DNA from: Sphingomonas bacterium
GTDB lineage: Bacteria; Pseudomonadota; Alphaproteobacteria; Sphingomonadales; Sphingomonadaceae
Reading direction: 5' to 3'
Length of the DNA: 6,062 nt
NCBI GenBank assembly: GCA_026785965.1
Contig: JAJAYY010000005.1
Coordinates: 1 to 6,062 of the forward strand
A program made the translations under genes and the position numbers. The notes under the pieces were generated by a model. The model searched no databases, had not been told where the DNA came from, and saw only the letters and a program-made list of their open reading frames with translations. Positions 4,341-6,062 of the stretch are shown here, in pieces. How positions within the stretch are numbered: the stretch's first letter is position 1; the number at the start of each line of letters is the position of its first letter.

Positions 4341-6062
4341 ATGTATCTGCGCCCGATGCTGCTCGCTTCCGTCGCTTTGATGTTGCCGCATGCCGCGCTC
4401 GCCCAGGCGGCCGCGCCTGCTCCGTCGACGACCATCGGGCCAGAGCAAGCAACTCCGACGCAAGGCGCCCCCGACGACGCCGCGCTCGACGCGGAGGAGG
4501 ATGCGACGGTGACTGTCATCGGTCAGCGCCCGCGCGGCTCGGTGGTTGGCGATATTCCGGCCGAGAATGTCCTCACCACGCGCGACATCCGCGCCACGGG
4601 AGCGACGAGCATTTCGGAATTGCTCGACACGGTGTCGGCGCAGACTGGAAGCGCGCGCGGGCGGTCGAGCGGGCGTCCGGTGCTGCTCCTCAACGTCCTG
4701 CGCATTTCGGGCTTCCGCGAGCTTCGCGACCTGCCGCCCGAGGCAATCGAGCGGATGGAGATATTGCCCGAGGAAGTCGCGCTCAAATATGGCTATTCGG
4801 CCGATCAGCGAGTGGTCAACATCGTGCTTCGCCAGCGCTTCAATTCGACCGGTGTCGAAGCCCGCGCCAAGGCGGCGACCGACGGCGGCTATGTCGCTGG
4901 CCAGGCCGAGACCACGCGGCTGCTGATTCGCAACGGGCAGCGTACTTCGTTGAACCTGCGGGTCGATGGCAATGGCTCGCTGACCGAGGCCGAGCGCGAC
5001 ATTGTCCTCGCCGCACCGACCACCACCGATCCGCGCGATTCGCGGACCCTGGTCGGCCATGGGCGTTCGGCTCGGCTCACCGGCACCGTCAACCGCACCA
5101 TCCTCGGCGATGTCGGCGCGACGCTGACCGGCGAAGTCGGCCGCGCAAGCGGTCGCAGCCGCTTCGGCCTCGACACGCTCGCCGGCGACGCTTTGGTTCG
5201 CGCCACGACCAGCGACAGCGCCGCGCTCGGCTTCGCGCTCAACACGCAGCAGGACAAGTGGCGCCTGTCGTCGACTGGCAATGCCGACTTGTCGCACAGC
5301 GTGTCGCGCTCGGATCGCGATCTGACGGTCGACGACCGCTCGCGCTCGAACCGCCGCACCTTGACGCTCGACGGCACCGCCACCGGACCTTTGCTTGCGC
5401 TCCCCGCGGGCGACGCCAACGCCACCTTCCGCCTCGCCGTCGGCCGGACCGACCTCGACAGCCGCGCCATCCGCGCCGGTATAGTCACTGCGACTGACCT
5501 TGGTCGGACCAGCGGAGAAGCTTCGGTCAGCCTTGACCTGCCGCTCACCAAGCGCGGCTCGGCGCTTGGTCGCCTGACCGCCAATGCCAATGCCGGAGTC
5601 ACCCAATTGAGCGACTTCGGCACGCTGACCTCGCTTGGCGCGGGGCTCAACTGGGCCCCCGCGACGCGGCTCAGCTTGATCGCCAGTGTCACCCGCGAAG
5701 AAGGCCCGCCCTCGCTCCAGCAGTTGGGCGATCCGCTGCTCGAAACCCCCGGCATCCGCTTCTTCGACGCCACGCGCGGCGCGACGGTCACCGTCACCAC
5801 GCTCACTGGCGGCAATCTGGCGCTTGCTGCCGACCGCCGCCGGGTGATGAAATTGGGCGCCAATTGGCAGCCGTCGGAGAAACTCGACCTTCGCCTGCGC
5901 GCCAATTACGTGCGCTCGTCGATCGACCGCCCGCAGGCCAGCTTCCCCGCCGTCAGCGCCGCTCTCGAAGCCGCTTTCCCCAACCGCTTCGTGCGCGATG
6001 GCGGAGGCAATCTGATCCGCGTCGACTTGCGCCCGGTCAACTTCCTTTCGTCGCGCCGCGAC
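4341..6062 (+). CDS. TonB-dependent receptor-like outer-membrane protein, 3' end beyond the window
   Basis: A frame open from ATG 4341 to the window end, with 574 codons visible and no stop; the C-terminal barrel part is missing. Residues 1-21 form a signal peptide with an ALA cleavage site before Gln22. A Pro/Ala/acidic linker (about 22-54) leads to a possible TonB box, ATVTVIGQRP (55-64). The plug domain spans about 73-165: DIRATGATSISELLD (82-96), RPVLLLN (112-118), RISGF (121-125), LPPEAIERMEILPEEVALKY (131-150), then DQRVVNIVLR (155-164). Alternating polar/hydrophobic barrel strands follow, with GDPLLETPGIRFFD (463-476) and TGGNLAL (489-495), close to the TGNPxL element common in this superfamily. 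Such proteins take up chelated metals, glycans or other large nutrients across the outer membrane; no ligand is predictable here. The frame is open upstream to an ATG at 4236, but the signal peptide supports 4341. The gene is divergent from the amidase gene. Confidence 0.9.
   Translation, partial: MYLRPMLLASVALMLPHAALAQAAAPAPSTTIGPEQATPTQGAPDDAALDAEEDATVTVIGQRPRGSVVGDIPAENVLTTRDIRATGATSISELLDTVSAQTGSARGRSSGRPVLLLNVLRISGFRELRDLPPEAIERMEILPEEVALKYGYSADQRVVNIVLRQRFNSTGVEARAKAATDGGYVAGQAETTRLLIRNGQRTSLNLRVDGNGSLTEAERDIVLAAPTTTDPRDSRTLVGHGRSARLTGTVNRTILGDVGATLTGEVGRASGRSRFGLDTLAGDALVRATTSDSAALGFALNTQQDKWRLSSTGNADLSHSVSRSDRDLTVDDRSRSNRRTLTLDGTATGPLLALPAGDANATFRLAVGRTDLDSRAIRAGIVTATDLGRTSGEASVSLDLPLTKRGSALGRLTANANAGVTQLSDFGTLTSLGAGLNWAPATRLSLIASVTREEGPPSLQQLGDPLLETPGIRFFDATRGATVTVTTLTGGNLALAADRRRVMKLGANWQPSEKLDLRLRANYVRSSIDRPQASFPAVSAALEAAFPNRFVRDGGGNLIRVDLRPVNFLSSRRD

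Noticed and set aside
4275..5606. 443-codon open frame on the minus strand
   Set aside because: It is antisense to the receptor gene, its translation is compositionally biased with no domain, and the plus-strand frame has a signal peptide, plug and barrel motifs.
4889..5905. 338-codon open frame on the minus strand
   Set aside because: Ser/Arg/Val-rich shadow of the receptor gene in another frame; no domain seen.
1..6062. tRNA, rRNA, CRISPR arrays, insertion sequences, attachment sites or defence genes
   Set aside because: No cloverleaf, spaced repeat, transposase-like frame or long terminal repeat was found by eye. Almost every base is covered by six conventional genes of uniform composition.

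Overview
The window looks like ordinary chromosomal DNA of an alphaproteobacterium, most likely a sphingomonad (Sphingomonadaceae or a close relative). This rests on the high GC content with strong G/C third-position bias, a plug-and-barrel TonB-dependent receptor of a type common in sphingomonads, a secreted Ser-cisSer-Lys amidase and a DUF1345 membrane protein. The taxon is inferred from gene content and protein style, not from a marker search. Nothing suggests a mobile element, CRISPR array, prophage or RNA gene.

Layout, left to right: (1) the 3' part of ispG (+), the iron-sulfur enzyme of the MEP isoprenoid pathway, cut by the window start; (2) a 32-bp gap with a 14-bp GC palindrome, then an EamA/DMT-family transporter gene (+); (3) a DUF1345 inner-membrane protein gene (-), convergent with the transporter, their stop codons overlapping by 4 bp; (4) a 59-bp divergent gap with a small inverted repeat, then a small multidrug resistance (SMR) transporter gene (+) of the SugE/Gdx type with a perfect Shine-Dalgarno; (5) an exported amidase-signature hydrolase gene (-), convergent with the SMR gene and overlapping it by 11 bp; (6) a 103-bp divergent intergenic region, then a TonB-dependent receptor-like outer-membrane protein gene (+) that runs off the window end with 574 codons visible.

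Coding density is very high: no stretch over about 100 bp lacks a gene, and both tail-to-tail junctions overlap, leaving no room for a conventional intrinsic terminator. ispG and the EamA gene may be co-transcribed. The amidase and receptor are divergent and both products carry signal peptides, so they may share regulation and perhaps a periplasmic nutrient-uptake role; that is inference. Three membrane proteins (EamA, DUF1345, SMR) cluster in the middle with no evident common pathway.

I did not find an undescribed system here. The points most worth checking are the divergent amidase/receptor pair, substitutions at conserved positions in the receptor and SMR protein, and the overlapping convergent gene ends.
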